Shown here: positions 43,546 to 52,978 of the stretch, one piece after another
How the letters are laid out: each line of letters opens with the position of its first letter
Numbering within the stretch: the stretch's first letter is position 1
Assembly (NCBI GenBank): GCA_023100825.1
Contig: CP095846.1
Span: forward strand, 1,798,001-1,862,000
DNA from: Nocardioidaceae bacterium SCSIO 66511
Lineage (GTDB): Bacteria > Actinomycetota > Actinomycetes > Propionibacteriales > Nocardioidaceae
Length of the DNA: 64,000 bases
Direction: 5' to 3'
Notes under the pieces: model-generated
Seen by the model: only the letters and a program-made list of their open reading frames with translations
Told to the model about the DNA's origin: nothing
The model's database searches: none
Program-made: the position numbers and the translations under genes

Positions 43546-44955
43546 GAGGTCACCGAGGATCTGTCGTGCTCGGGCGCCGGTCGCGATCCGTGGTGCGAAG
43601 TCGTCACCGATGACGTACGGCACCGGGTCGGCGCTGACGACCTCGCCGTCCCAGAGCACGATCTCGAGGAAGACGCCCTCCTGTGTCTTGCGCATGAAGT
43701 CCATGTCGAACACGAAGTTGCCGAGTGAGTAGGCGACCACGGCGTTCGGAGCCCGCTCGATCGGCTGCACCCAGTGCGGGTGGCCGCCTGCGACCACATC
43801 GGCGCCTGCCCGTACGAACGCAGCCGCCGCGCGACGCTGACTCGGCTCGGGCACATGCGTGTACTGCGTTCCCCAATGGGGCATGACGATCACGGTGTCG
43901 ACCCGACGATCGAGGCGACGGAGGTCTGCGGAGATCTCTCGGAGTGCCGCGCGATCGAGCGGGCCCGTACGCGGCGGCATGTCGAGGCGGTTCGTTCCGG
44001 GGGAGCGTGCGGTGGCGCCCGGCGTCTCGCCGATGGAGTCGGTCGCGTAGAAGCCGATCCGGACGCCGTCGACCTCCCGGACCACCGGCGTACGCGCCTC
44101 CGCACGGTTGGCGCCTGCCCCCACGTACTCGACGCCCGTCGACTCGATGCGAGCCAGGGTCGTGCGCAGCGCCGGCACCCCGTAGTCGCCGAGGTGGTTG
44201 TTGGCGACGTCGAGGACATCGAAGCCCGCCAGCCGCAGCCCACGCCGCACAGACGGCTCGGCCGCGAACGAATCGTCGCCCTGGGTGGGTGCTCCGGCAT
44301 CGGACAGCGTCGACTCGAGGTTTCCGACTGTCACGTCCGCGGATGCGAGGCGCCGAGCGAGCGGCCGGAACACCGCAGCCGGATCGTCGGCCGCGGTCAG
44401 CTGTTCGCCGACCCGGCGACCGAGCATGATGTCGCCGACGACCGTCACTGTCGTGACCGTGTCGGGTGACTGTCCCGCGTCGGATCGCAGCGGGTACTTC
44501 GACGGCGAACGCAGCGGACTCGTCCCGGCCACCTCGAGTACGCGTACGGACGCGTCGACGGCGGTGGCAGGGACGATGGCGAGCGTCGACGGATCCGTAC
44601 GGACGGCCGCGACCGCTGCCTCATTCGACGACGCCACATGGATGCGACTCGACGATGACACGCCGGGCGCTGCGACCACATGCATCGAACCACCGTCGAG
44701 GCCGAGGCTCGACCAGCGCGGCGCACCGTTGGCCACCAGCCGGCGTGCTGCGCTCGTACTCACGCCGCGTCCGACGTCTCGGGACTCGTGCACGACGAGT
44801 GCGAGCGGTTCGTCGGGTGCCCCACTAGTCGTCGCTGCCGACTCGGCGGCCCTGGTTGATGCGGTGTCCGAGTCGGTGGGTTCGGGCTCGCCGCTGCACC
44901 CGCAAGCGACCAAAGCGATCAGGCCACCCGCGCCGGCGATCGCGCGACGGATCAT
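43534..44955 (-). CDS. CapA-like lipoprotein (poly-gamma-glutamate/metallophosphatase fold)
   Basis: The 473-residue protein has a lipobox around C18 (LVAC), a non-conserved N-terminal half to about residue 165, then a PGA_cap domain with VVGDIMLGRR, VGNLEST, VANNHLGDYG, MPHWGTQY and GGHPHWVQ, which form the binuclear metal site of calcineurin-like phosphatases. CapA relatives act in capsule polyglutamate export or wall metabolism. No capB/C genes are adjacent, so a true polyglutamate role is doubtful. Leaderless-type start with TACGCT at 44963-44968. Confidence 0.86.
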   Translation of the reverse strand: MIRRAIAGAGGLIALVACGCSGEPEPTDSDTASTRAAESAATTSGAPDEPLALVVHESRDVGRGVSTSAARRLVANGAPRWSSLGLDGGSMHVVAAPGVSSSSRIHVASSNEAAVAAVRTDPSTLAIVPATAVDASVRVLEVAGTSPLRSPSKYPLRSDAGQSPDTVTTVTVVGDIMLGRRVGEQLTAADDPAAVFRPLARRLASADVTVGNLESTLSDAGAPTQGDDSFAAEPSVRRGLRLAGFDVLDVANNHLGDYGVPALRTTLARIESTGVEYVGAGANRAEARTPVVREVDGVRIGFYATDSIGETPGATARSPGTNRLDMPPRTGPLDRAALREISADLRRLDRRVDTVIVMPHWGTQYTHVPEPSQRRAAAAFVRAGADVVAGGHPHWVQPIERAPNAVVAYSLGNFVFDMDFMRKTQEGVFLEIVLWDGEVVSADPVPYVIGDDFAPRIATGARARQILGDLSTR

Positions 44956-45019
44956 GGTGCCGAGCGTACGCGCTCGGCGAGAGGTGCACGGCTAAGTTAC
45001 TTGCTGGTAGCATTGGCGC

Positions 45020-45484
45020 ATGGCATCCACGTACGACCTGTACCGGCGGCTGGCGAAGCTGCCGCTCGGCGATCGGGTCTTCTCCTTCGCGTTCACCAGA
45101 CGTGCGCCGTACTTCCGTACGGTCAAACCACGAGTCGCCGAGATCCGACCGCATCGTGCGGAGGTGCACCTGCCGAAGCGCAAGGCCGTGCACAACCACA
45201 TCGGCACCGTGCATGCGATCGCGGTGTGCAATGGCCTCGAGGCTGCGATGGGCATGCTCGCCGAGGCGACGACGCCGAAGGGCTGGCGCTGGCTGCCCAA
45301 GGGCATGGAGGTCTCGTACGTCGCGAAGGCGACCTCCGATCTCGTCTGCGTCGCAGAGTCGAGCCAGGCCGACTGGGACGCCGCGCCCGACGTACCTGTC
45401 AAGGTGTCCGCCAGACGTGACGACGGCACGGTCGTCGTCGAGGGTGTCATCCACCTCTGGGTCACCGAGAAGCCTGCTACGTAG
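45020..45484 (+). CDS. DUF4442 hotdog-fold protein
   Basis: The 154-residue protein has the hotdog pattern with the central helix HNHIGTVHAIAVCNGLEAAMGMLAE and a following beta sheet. This matches DUF4442/PaaI-like thioesterases; HxxG-type catalytic residues could be H59/N60 but activity is unproven. Start ATG 45020 has TAGCAT (45008-45013) ending six bases upstream and no Shine-Dalgarno sequence. Confidence 0.85.
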   Translation: MASTYDLYRRLAKLPLGDRVFSFAFTRRAPYFRTVKPRVAEIRPHRAEVHLPKRKAVHNHIGTVHAIAVCNGLEAAMGMLAEATTPKGWRWLPKGMEVSYVAKATSDLVCVAESSQADWDAAPDVPVKVSARRDDGTVVVEGVIHLWVTEKPAT

Positions 45485-45499
45485 GCACTCCCTCGCAAA

Positions 45500-45559
45500 G
45501 AGTTCGGCGCGAATTGCACCACTCAGCACCGCGCCAGTGGTGCAATTCGCACCAAACTC
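45500..45559. terminator. 24-bp bidirectional hairpin between convergent genes
   Basis: Arms 45500-45523 and 45536-45559 pair at 22 of 24 positions around a 12-base loop. It separates the DUF4442 gene and the GGDEF gene, 15 and 11 bases from their stops. Its outer part begins GAGTTCGGCGCG, like the hairpin at 19467. Confidence 0.85.
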
Positions 45560-45570
45560 CGGTGGGTGGT

Positions 45571-46530
45571 TTACGAGGCGGCCTCACCGCGCCGCATGCG
45601 CTTCTCGTCGTACATGGCCCGATCGGTGCGCTCGATCCAGGCGGTCAGCGACTCGCCATGCCACTCGGTGACGCCGACCGACCAGGTCACCCCGGGCTCA
45701 GCTCGCTCGAGGCGTCGTACGACCTGGTACGCGTCCGCGAGCGGAGTGGCCGGCATGTACAGCGCGAACTCGTCGCCGCCGTAGCGGGCGAGTAGGTCAC
45801 CGCGTCGCAGCACCCCGAGCCACGCGCTCGACAGGCGAGCGAGCAGTGCGTCGCCGCCGCCGTGGCCGATCGTGTCGTTGACCTGCTTGAAACCGTCGAG
45901 GTCGAGGATTGCGAGCGAGGGCGTCGCATTCTTGCGCGCCGAGGCGTCGAGGTCGTCTTCGATGTAGGAGAGGAACGCACTACGCCGCAACAGTGCGGTG
46001 AGCGGATCGAGTACGACGAGCTGCTGCATCTTCGATACGAGCAGGTTCGTCATCAGCGACAGCGCGCAGGCGGTCGCCATCATCACGCTCGCGACCAGCC
46101 CGGACGGCTCGAGTGGACTGACCCACAACGCGACCGCATAGCAACCGGCCATGAAGACGATGTGCACCAACGTGACGCCCTGCGAGAAGAAGCAGGCAAC
46201 GTAGACGCCGATCCAGATGTAGCCGATCGTGGTGAGCAGTTGCTCCTGGAGGCTGGTCGCCTGAGCCACGAACGACGATGCGATGACGCTGGTGGTCGCG
46301 ACGACCCCGTGGAGTACGAAGACCGGCGCGCGGCGTCCGGCCCGAAGCAGCGCAACGCCACCGAGTACGCCGGCGGTGCCGACGATCAGTGCCAGCCGGG
46401 TCGCCGATTCGGGGGAGTACGGGAACGCAGCACTCAACAGGCAAAGCGATCCACCCGCACAACACGCGAGTCCGAGTACCCGGGCCGGCAGCGACGCTCG
46501 CCCCGGCGTGGAACGGTACGCGACGTGCAT
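45571..46530 (-). CDS. Membrane diguanylate cyclase (GGDEF)
   Basis: The 319-residue protein has about six spans (15-160) as a membrane sensor, then a GGDEF domain with active-site motif ARYGGDEFALY and LDLDGFKQVND. It would make cyclic di-GMP. An RxxD inhibitory site is not evident. Start ATG 46530 is preceded by GAGAGGGAG; 25 residues further upstream in frame are ignored. No phosphodiesterase is adjacent. Confidence 0.92.
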   Translation of the reverse strand: MHVAYRSTPGRASLPARVLGLACCAGGSLCLLSAAFPYSPESATRLALIVGTAGVLGGVALLRAGRRAPVFVLHGVVATTSVIASSFVAQATSLQEQLLTTIGYIWIGVYVACFFSQGVTLVHIVFMAGCYAVALWVSPLEPSGLVASVMMATACALSLMTNLLVSKMQQLVVLDPLTALLRRSAFLSYIEDDLDASARKNATPSLAILDLDGFKQVNDTIGHGGGDALLARLSSAWLGVLRRGDLLARYGGDEFALYMPATPLADAYQVVRRLERAEPGVTWSVGVTEWHGESLTAWIERTDRAMYDEKRMRRGEAAS

Positions 46531-46624
46531 GAACTCCCTCTCGAAGAGGTCACGCACAGTCTTACATCGGTTGCGTGGTGTTCGCGGAGGTTTCGGGAAG
46601 GTCACGCCCTGTCACACGGAGCGA

Positions 46625-47473
46625 TTACACAGCGGCGCCACTCTGGCGCGTGCCGACGGCCGCGACCTCCAGTTGCTTCTTCTCGCCGACGATGCGCTTC
46701 TGCACCCAGGTGGCGATCGCGGTCAGGATCAGGTTGACCACGATGTAGATGCCGCCTATCACGAGCGCCGCCTCGAGCTGGTTACCGAACTCGCCGGAGA
46801 TCGCCTTGTACGCGAAGGTGAGTCCGGGCGCAGTGATCACGTAGCCGAGGCTGGTGTCCTTCAAGGCGACGACCATCTGACTGATGATCGCCGGCAGCAT
46901 GATCTTCACGGCCTGCGGCAGCAGCACGATGTTCATCACCTGCGTCTTCCGCATACCGATCGCGTACGCGGCCTCGGCTTGGCCGGCCGGCACCGCGAGG
47001 ATGCCCGCCCGGAACACCTCGGCCAGCACCGATCCGTTGTAGAGCGTCAGCGCAATGACGACAGACCAGTACGGCCCGAATCCGTCGCCGATGCCGTAGG
47101 TGAAGAAGATGAAGAACATCAAGAGAAGGACGGGGACCGCACGGAAGAACTCCACGACTGCCCAGGACGGCCATCGCAGCCAGGCATGGTCGGAGAGCTT
47201 TCCGACTCCGAAGAGGACGCCGAAGACGAGTGCCGCGACGATGGCCGAGACGGCCATCTTCAGCGTGTCGACCAGCGCTTCGGCGATCACCTGCACGTAG
47301 TCGGGAGTGAAGAAGACCTCCCAGTACTCGGCGTAGTCGAGCTGGCCGTACTCATCCATTCGCAGAACGAACCATGCGAGTAGGCCGACGATGACCAATG
47401 CGCCGATGGCGGTGTAGATCCGGTGCCGCCGGCGTGCCTTCGGTCCCGGCGTATCGAACATGACCGAACTCAT
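46625..47473 (-). CDS. gluD: Glutamate ABC transporter permease GluD
   Basis: The 282-residue permease of the polar amino-acid uptake family has five or six spans and the EAA loop (AGQAEAAYAIGMRKTQVMNIVLLPQA). The C-terminus is short and basic. ATG 47473 overlaps the gluC stop by four bases. It forms the membrane channel with GluC. Confidence 0.9.
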   Translation of the reverse strand: MSSVMFDTPGPKARRRHRIYTAIGALVIVGLLAWFVLRMDEYGQLDYAEYWEVFFTPDYVQVIAEALVDTLKMAVSAIVAALVFGVLFGVGKLSDHAWLRWPSWAVVEFFRAVPVLLLMFFIFFTYGIGDGFGPYWSVVIALTLYNGSVLAEVFRAGILAVPAGQAEAAYAIGMRKTQVMNIVLLPQAVKIMLPAIISQMVVALKDTSLGYVITAPGLTFAYKAISGEFGNQLEAALVIGGIYIVVNLILTAIATWVQKRIVGEKKQLEVAAVGTRQSGAAV

Positions 47474-48129
47474 CGGCTCACCCTCCAGCGGCGCTCGAGG
47501 CGGTTCGACCCGAACGACATAGCCTCGACGATGATGATGTACCCGAGCGCGATGACTAGGAACAACACCAACGTGTCCTGCTCGCCTGGTACGTACTTCT
47601 TGACGCTCTTGAACCGAGCAGTCGCTTCGGCAAGCCCGAATGCGGCGCCGACCGAGGTGTTCTTCGCAAGCGCGATGAACACACTGGTCAACGGAGGTAG
47701 CGCGGCCCGGGTCGCTTGGGGCAGGATGACCTGACCCATCGTCTGCGTGAACGTCAGTCCGATCGAGCGTGCCGCCTCGGCCTGGCCGAGCGGAACCGAG
47801 TTGACTCCGGCCCGGAGCGCTTCGCATACGAACGCCGAGGTGTAGATGGTGAGCGCGATGCATCCCTTCATCAGGAACGGGATGTCGGCGAGTAGCCCGA
47901 TTCTCGGTGCACCCTCGACCACGAGGACGAAGACCATCAGCAGCGGGATGTTGCGGAAGATCCATACGTACGCAGTGCCGACCCCGCGGACGACAGGCAC
48001 GGGGCTCACCCGTGCCGAGACGAGCACCGTGCCGATGGCCATTGAGGCGACGGCGGAGATCACCAAGAGCTGGATGGTGAGCCAGAAGGACTCCAGGATC
48101 ACGTCCATCGAGTCCCAGATGACGTCCAT
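47470..48129 (-). CDS. gluC: Glutamate ABC transporter permease GluC
   Basis: The 219-residue HisM-type permease has the EAA loop LGQAEAARSIGLTFTQTMGQVILPQA and five spans. It starts 106 bases after the gluB stop, beyond a strong hairpin that could reduce permease expression relative to the binding protein. Translation is coupled to gluD by ATGA. Confidence 0.9.
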   Translation of the reverse strand: MDVIWDSMDVILESFWLTIQLLVISAVASMAIGTVLVSARVSPVPVVRGVGTAYVWIFRNIPLLMVFVLVVEGAPRIGLLADIPFLMKGCIALTIYTSAFVCEALRAGVNSVPLGQAEAARSIGLTFTQTMGQVILPQATRAALPPLTSVFIALAKNTSVGAAFGLAEATARFKSVKKYVPGEQDTLVLFLVIALGYIIIVEAMSFGSNRLERRWRVSR

Positions 48130-48190
48130 GAACAGGGTCCTCCTCTCGGTTCGGTTCGGGCTGCGGCGGGCAGATGTCAGCGTTGGTCAG

Positions 48191-48221
48191 CCGTGGGGCG
48201 GCGGTTGATGCCGCCCCACGG
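48191..48221 (-). terminator. Attenuating hairpin between gluB and gluC
   Basis: Perfect 12-bp arms 48191-48202 (CCGTGGGGCGGC) and 48210-48221 enclose a 7-base loop, 14 bases after the gluB stop in the direction of transcription. No U tract follows, so it may protect the gluAB message or partly terminate. Confidence 0.75.
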
Positions 48222-48235
48222 CGAGACCGATCGGA

Positions 48236-49135
48236 TCAGGCGGACTTGCAGGCGTCCATCTTCGGCGGCTCGGGTGTCTCGACGCCGGACTGACCGAGGG
48301 TGGCCTCGAAGGCCTTCGCCCAGTCGCCGTTGTCCATCTTTTCCTGGACCAGATCGGTGATCCAGGTGCACATCTCCGGGCTGTCCTTCGCGTATCCGAT
48401 CCCGTAGCGCTCCTCGGAGAACTCCGGCCCGACGACCTTGAGCAGGTCGGGGTCCTCGGCGACGTAACCGAGCAGGATCGAACCGTCGGTCGTCATCGCG
48501 TCGACCGTGCCGTCCTTCACCTGGTCGCGGCACTGCGAGTACGTGTCGAAGCCGCGCGGCTCAGCACCCTTGGCCTCGACCTGGTCGAGGGAGGTCGACC
48601 CGGTGACCGAGCAGACCTCTTTGCCCTTGACGTCGTCGACGGTCTCGATCTCGTCGTTGTCCTTCTGCACCATCAGCTGCTGACCGGTGACGTAGTACGG
48701 CCCGGCCTGTCCGACGACCGCGCGCCGCTCCGGCGTGATCGAGTACGACGCGATGACCAGGTCGACCTCTTCGTCCTCGATGAAGCGCTCGCGGTTGTCG
48801 GAGATGGTCTCTTTCCACTCCACGTCTTCGGGCTTGATACCCAGGTCGGCTGCCAACCACTTGCCGACCTCGATGTCGAAGCCGCTCGGGATGTCGTCCG
48901 TTGCGCCCTGGAAGCCGATGCCCGGCTGGTCGATCTTGACACCGATGGTGACGCTGCCGTCTTCGGCGAGCTGCTTCATTGCGGTGCCGTCGTCGAAGTT
49001 GTCGGCGGCGTTCTCTTCGACCTCCGCCTTCGGCGCGCTGCCGCCCTCATCGTCGTCGCCCGCATCGCCGCAGGCGCTCACTGCCACGAGCATCGATGCG
49101 GCCACAACCGCGAACGCGGTTCGCTTGAGTCTCAT
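48236..49135 (-). CDS. gluB: Glutamate-binding lipoprotein GluB
   Basis: The 299-residue substrate-binding protein (SBP_bac_3 family) has a lipobox ending at C22 (AVSAC), an acidic tether, then the polar amino-acid-binding core (GVKIDQPGIGFQG, GFDIEVGKWLAADLG, a DLVIASYSITPERR segment). It delivers glutamate, or a related amino acid, to the permeases. It is second in the gluABCD operon. Confidence 0.92.
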   Translation of the reverse strand: MRLKRTAFAVVAASMLVAVSACGDAGDDDEGGSAPKAEVEENAADNFDDGTAMKQLAEDGSVTIGVKIDQPGIGFQGATDDIPSGFDIEVGKWLAADLGIKPEDVEWKETISDNRERFIEDEEVDLVIASYSITPERRAVVGQAGPYYVTGQQLMVQKDNDEIETVDDVKGKEVCSVTGSTSLDQVEAKGAEPRGFDTYSQCRDQVKDGTVDAMTTDGSILLGYVAEDPDLLKVVGPEFSEERYGIGYAKDSPEMCTWITDLVQEKMDNGDWAKAFEATLGQSGVETPEPPKMDACKSA

Positions 49136-49151
49136 CTTGGTACTGATCCTC

Positions 49152-49928
49152 TCAGTGCTTGAGGATCTTGCCGAGGAAGTCCTTGGCGCGATCCGATTGC
49201 GGGTTGGTGAAGAACTCGTCCGGGGTGTTCTCCTCGACGATCTGGCCGTCGGCCATGAACACGACGCGGTTCGCGGCCGTACGGGCGAACCCCATCTCGT
49301 GGGTGACCACGATCATCGTCATGCCGCCCTCTGCGAGGTCGACCATGACGTCGAGGACTTCCTTGATCATCTCGGGGTCCAGCGCCGAGGTCGGCTCATC
49401 GAAGAGCATCACCTTCGGCTCCATCGCGAGAGCGCGGGCGATCGCGACACGCTGTTGCTGACCGCCGGACAGCTGCGCGGGGTACTTGCCCGCCTGCTCC
49501 TCGATGCCGACCCGACCGAGGAGCTCGCGGGCACGCTGCTCTGCTTCGTCCTTAGGCTGCTTGCGTACCTTGATCGGGCCGAGGGTGACGTTCTCGAGGA
49601 TCGTCTTGTGCGCGAACAGGTTGAATGCCTGGAAGACCATGCCGACGTCGGCGCGCAAGTCGGCGAGCGCCTTGCCCTCGTCGGGAAGCTTGTCGCCGTC
49701 GACGGTGATGGTGCCTTCGTCGATCGTCTCCAGCCGGTTGATCGTGCGGCACAGCGTCGACTTACCCGAGCCGGACGGGCCGATCACGACAACGACCTCG
49801 CCGGGTGTGACGTGCAGATCGATGTCCTGGAGTACGTGCAGGTCTCCGAACCACTTCTGGACGCCGTCCATCGCGACCATGTACTGCGCATGCGAAGACG
49901 TCGCGGAACTTCCCGGGAGATCGGACAT
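49152..49928 (-). CDS. gluA: Glutamate ABC transporter ATPase GluA
   Basis: The 258-residue ATPase has Walker A GPSGSGKS, signature LSGGQQQR, Walker [14 protein letters not shown] and switch H in THEMGF. Start ATG 49928 fits a leaderless promoter: TAGGTT (49936-49941, minus strand) ends seven bases upstream. The frame continues far upstream but that sequence is antisense to the AraC gene region and not family-like. A shorter start (MVAMDGVQ) is possible. Confidence 0.92.
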   Translation of the reverse strand: MSDLPGSSATSSHAQYMVAMDGVQKWFGDLHVLQDIDLHVTPGEVVVVIGPSGSGKSTLCRTINRLETIDEGTITVDGDKLPDEGKALADLRADVGMVFQAFNLFAHKTILENVTLGPIKVRKQPKDEAEQRARELLGRVGIEEQAGKYPAQLSGGQQQRVAIARALAMEPKVMLFDEPTSALDPEMIKEVLDVMVDLAEGGMTMIVVTHEMGFARTAANRVVFMADGQIVEENTPDEFFTNPQSDRAKDFLGKILKH

Positions 49929-50095
49929 GGGCAGAAACCTACCGATGCCGCGGTTCAGGTGCCACCGCTGAGCGCCCGGGTAACCCGATCGTGACGTTAA
50001 CGTGCCTTCACCCGCGGTGACACGCGACCTCCACCCCGGCGAGACGCGGCGAGTCGTACGCAGAACTCTCGTGTCGACGCGGAGCTTCTCACGTG

Positions 50096-50887
50096 TCAGC
50101 GGCGGCGGGCGTACGCACCCGGTGTCACGCCGAGTACGCGTTTGAAGTGCCGGGTCAGATGCGGTTGGTCGTGGAAACCAACCGCGACGGCGACGTCGGC
50201 GGCGGGCGTGCCGGCGAGCAGCAACCGCCGGGCATTGTCGACGCGCCGCCCGGTCAGGTAGCGGTGCGGCGGCATGCCGAACTCGTTGCTGAACGTACGT
50301 ACGAGATGTGTCGGATGGGCCTGGAGCAACTCTGCGGCATCGGCGAGGCTGACGCCCTCGCTCACCCGTGCGTCGAGCAGCTCCCGAAGCTGCCGCGCGA
50401 GGCGGGCGTCGCGGACGAGCGCGGGCGGGTCCATCCGGCGGAGGTGTCCCTCTACCCGATCCTGGACCAGTGACAACAGCGACTCCGCCTCGAACTCGTC
50501 GCCCGGCCGCACCAGTGCCCGGTGGACACCCGCCAGCCGGTCGTACAGCGCCGGATCGACGATCTCGGGCCGGTCGACGGCGCGTCCGATGAGGCCCTCG
50601 CCGAGCACATCGGACTCGAGGTAGAGGACGCGCTTGCGAAACTCGCCACCGGTCGCCGAGCGGCCGTTGTGCGGTACGTGCGGCGGTAACAGTGCGACCG
50701 TCGAGCCGAGTACGCCGTGCTCGCCGTGGTCGAGGTCGTACCGGACCGCGCCACGGTCGACGATCAGGACCGTCCAGGTGTCGTGGGTGTGCAGCGGATA
50801 CACGTGCTCGGTGAAACGTGCATGGAACACCTCCGCGACGCCGGGTACGTCCGGACGCCACGCGCGTACCTGCTCGCGCGGTCCCAC
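50096..50887 (-). CDS. AraC family transcriptional regulator
   Basis: The 263-residue protein has an N-terminal cupin sensor ([35 protein letters not shown]) and a C-terminal double HTH ([20 protein letters not shown] and [23 protein letters not shown]). GTG 50887 is chosen because TACGTT (50894-50899) ends six bases upstream; a TTG at 50902 would place the start inside the promoter. It is divergent from a DUF2000 gene, a pairing that suggests it controls it. Confidence 0.88.
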   Translation of the reverse strand: MGPREQVRAWRPDVPGVAEVFHARFTEHVYPLHTHDTWTVLIVDRGAVRYDLDHGEHGVLGSTVALLPPHVPHNGRSATGGEFRKRVLYLESDVLGEGLIGRAVDRPEIVDPALYDRLAGVHRALVRPGDEFEAESLLSLVQDRVEGHLRRMDPPALVRDARLARQLRELLDARVSEGVSLADAAELLQAHPTHLVRTFSNEFGMPPHRYLTGRRVDNARRLLLAGTPAADVAVAVGFHDQPHLTRHFKRVLGVTPGAYARRR

Positions 50888-50892
50888 GCTAG

Positions 50893-50899
50893 TAACGTA
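50893..50899. promoter_or_regulatory. Overlapping divergent -10 boxes of the AraC and DUF2000 genes
   Basis: TACGTT on the minus strand (50894-50899) and TAACGT on the plus strand (50893-50898) occupy the same seven base pairs. Only one polymerase could bind at a time, so expression of the two genes would be mutually exclusive. Confidence 0.5.
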
Positions 50900-50928
50900 C
50901 AAGACGCGCCCAGTCGACCACGCGGACG

Positions 50929-51354
50929 ATGGTCGGTATGGAGAAGCGATTCGACACCAAGATCACCGTGATTCTGCGCGACGACCTGCTGCCGTGGCAG
51001 GCATTGAACGTCGCCGCGTTCCTCACCAGCGGAGTCGCGGCGGCCAACCCGGAGATCATCGGCGAGCCGTACGAGGACGGCGACGGCAACACCTACTACT
51101 CGTTGTTCCGCCAGCCGGTCGTCGTTCTCCAGGGTGACGGCGACGCGGTGAAGACCGCGCATGAGCGATGCCTGCGCCGCGGGCTGCGCGCGGCGGTCTA
51201 CACGGCGGATATGTTCGCGACGGGCAACGACGACGACAACCGAGAGGTTGTGCGTGCGGTGGCCGCGGAGAAGCTCGACGTGGTCGGCATCGCGGTGCAC
51301 GGGCCGCGCAGTGCCGTCGACAAGATCGCCAAGGGCTGCCGGATGCATCCCTGA
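50929..51354 (+). CDS. DUF2000 family protein
   Basis: The 141-residue protein begins with the DUF2000 pattern FDTKITVILRDDLLPWQALNVAAFL and contains YYSLFRQPVVVLQG. The fold is thought to resemble peptidyl-tRNA hydrolase 2; function unknown. ATG 50929 is used, and ATG 50938 is equally possible. It is divergent from the AraC regulator. Confidence 0.85.
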   Translation: MVGMEKRFDTKITVILRDDLLPWQALNVAAFLTSGVAAANPEIIGEPYEDGDGNTYYSLFRQPVVVLQGDGDAVKTAHERCLRRGLRAAVYTADMFATGNDDDNREVVRAVAAEKLDVVGIAVHGPRSAVDKIAKGCRMHP

Positions 51355-51396
51355 CCGGCGGTACGGGGCCTTGCGGGTCGTACCCTGGTGGGTGCC

Positions 51397-52890
51397 ATGA
51401 CGACCCTTTCCGCCGAGCAGCGCACGTACCAGGTGCGTACGTACGGCTGCCAGATGAACGTGCACGACTCCGAGCGACTGTCCGGGCTGCTCGAGGACGC
51501 CGGTATGTCGCCGGCACCCGAGGATGCGCAGGCCGACGTCGTCGTGTTCAACACCTGTGCGGTGCGCGAGAATGCCGACAACAAGCTGTACGGCAACCTC
51601 GGCCATCTCGCGTCGGTCAAGCAGAAGCACCCCGGCATGCAGATCGCGGTCGGCGGCTGCCTCGCGCAGAAGGACCGCAACGAGATCACCCGGCGGGCGC
51701 CGTGGGTCGACGTCGTGTTCGGCACCCACAACATCGGTTCCCTGCCAGCACTGCTGGACCGTGCGCGGGTGCAGCAGGAGAGCCAGGTGGAGATCCTCGA
51801 GTCGCTCGAGGTCTTCCCGTCGACCCTGCCCACCAAACGCGAGTCGGCGTACGCGGCATGGGTCTCGATCAGCGTGGGCTGCAACAACACCTGCACGTTC
51901 TGCATCGTGCCGTCGCTTCGTGGCAAGGAGAAGGACCGTCGGCCGGGGGAGATCCTCGCCGAGATCGAGGCGCTCGTCGCCGACGGCGTCGTCGAGGTGA
52001 CGCTGCTCGGTCAGAACGTCAACTCCTACGGCGTCGAGTTCGGCGACCGGTATGCGTTCGGCAAGCTGCTGCGCGCATGCGGCGACATCGAAGGGCTCGA
52101 GCGGGTTCGCTTCACCTCCCCGCATCCGAAGGACTTCACCGACGATGTGATCGCGGCGATGGCCGAGACGCCGAACGTCATGCCGCAGCTGCACATGCCG
52201 TTGCAGTCGGGCTCTGATGCGGTGCTGAAGGGGATGCGGCGTTCGTACCGCCGTAAGAAGTACCTCGGCATCCTGGAGCGCGTACGCGAGGCGATGCCCG
52301 ACGCCGCGATCACGACCGACATCATCGTCGGCTTTCCCGGCGAGACCGACGAGGACTTCGAGCAGACGATGGAGGTCGTACGCGAGGCGCGGTTCTCCAG
52401 CGCGTTCACCTTCCAGTACTCGAAGCGACCCGGCACACCTGCCGCATCGATGGACGAGCAGGTGCCGAAGGCCGTTGTGCAGGAGCGTTACGAGCGTTTG
52501 GTCGCGCTCGTGAACGACATCGCGTGGGACGAGAACAAGGCGATCGTCGGCCGGCGCGTACCCCTACTCGTCGCCGAAGGCGAGGGCAAGAAGGACGCAG
52601 AGACGCATCGGCTCACCGGCCGCGGACCCGACAACCGGCTCGTGCACTTCGCCCCCGGAGACACCGAGGTACGCCCAGGTGACCTCGTCGAGGTCGAGGT
52701 CACCTACGCGGCGCCGCATCACCTGGTGGCCGACTCGGGAGTTCTGTCCGTACGACGCACGCGCGCCGGTGACGCCTGGGAGGCGCGTACCTCCGATCCG
52801 AAGCCGGTGGCCGTCGGCCTCGGGATGCCTGCGATGGGCGTACCCGACCCGCTCCCGGAAGCCGACGCACCCGCCTGCCAAACCCGCTGA
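51397..52890 (+). CDS. miaB: tRNA-2-methylthio-N6-dimethylallyladenosine synthase MiaB
   Basis: Radical-SAM methylthiotransferase that converts i6A37 to ms2i6A37 in tRNA, acting after MiaA (57464). It has 497 residues with the N-terminal cluster cysteines (TYGCQMN, NTCAVRE, GGCLAQ), the radical-SAM motif C162-x3-C166-x2-C169, and a C-terminal TRAM domain. The last 45 residues are Pro/Ala-rich and not conserved. TACCCT (51381-51386) lies ten bases before ATG 51397; an in-frame GTG nine bases upstream is less likely. Confidence 0.95.
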   Translation: MTTLSAEQRTYQVRTYGCQMNVHDSERLSGLLEDAGMSPAPEDAQADVVVFNTCAVRENADNKLYGNLGHLASVKQKHPGMQIAVGGCLAQKDRNEITRRAPWVDVVFGTHNIGSLPALLDRARVQQESQVEILESLEVFPSTLPTKRESAYAAWVSISVGCNNTCTFCIVPSLRGKEKDRRPGEILAEIEALVADGVVEVTLLGQNVNSYGVEFGDRYAFGKLLRACGDIEGLERVRFTSPHPKDFTDDVIAAMAETPNVMPQLHMPLQSGSDAVLKGMRRSYRRKKYLGILERVREAMPDAAITTDIIVGFPGETDEDFEQTMEVVREARFSSAFTFQYSKRPGTPAASMDEQVPKAVVQERYERLVALVNDIAWDENKAIVGRRVPLLVAEGEGKKDAETHRLTGRGPDNRLVHFAPGDTEVRPGDLVEVEVTYAAPHHLVADSGVLSVRRTRAGDAWEARTSDPKPVAVGLGMPAMGVPDPLPEADAPACQTR

Positions 52891-52978
52891 CGGGCAGCTC
52901 CTCTCCTCACCGTTCTTCTGCGGTGGACGTGCCTGCGGTGGGATGATCAAGGCGCAGCCGCGGCGGAGGGAGCCTGCC

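Noticed and set aside
43534-44955. Poly-gamma-glutamate capsule operon
   Set aside because: Only the CapA-like gene is present. No CapB, CapC or CapD-type partner is adjacent, and the ggt at 59155 is a distant ordinary transpeptidase.
49994-50003. Palindrome ACGTTAACGT upstream of gluA as a regulator site
   Set aside because: A single 10-bp palindrome without a partner site or positional link to the promoter; not enough to call.
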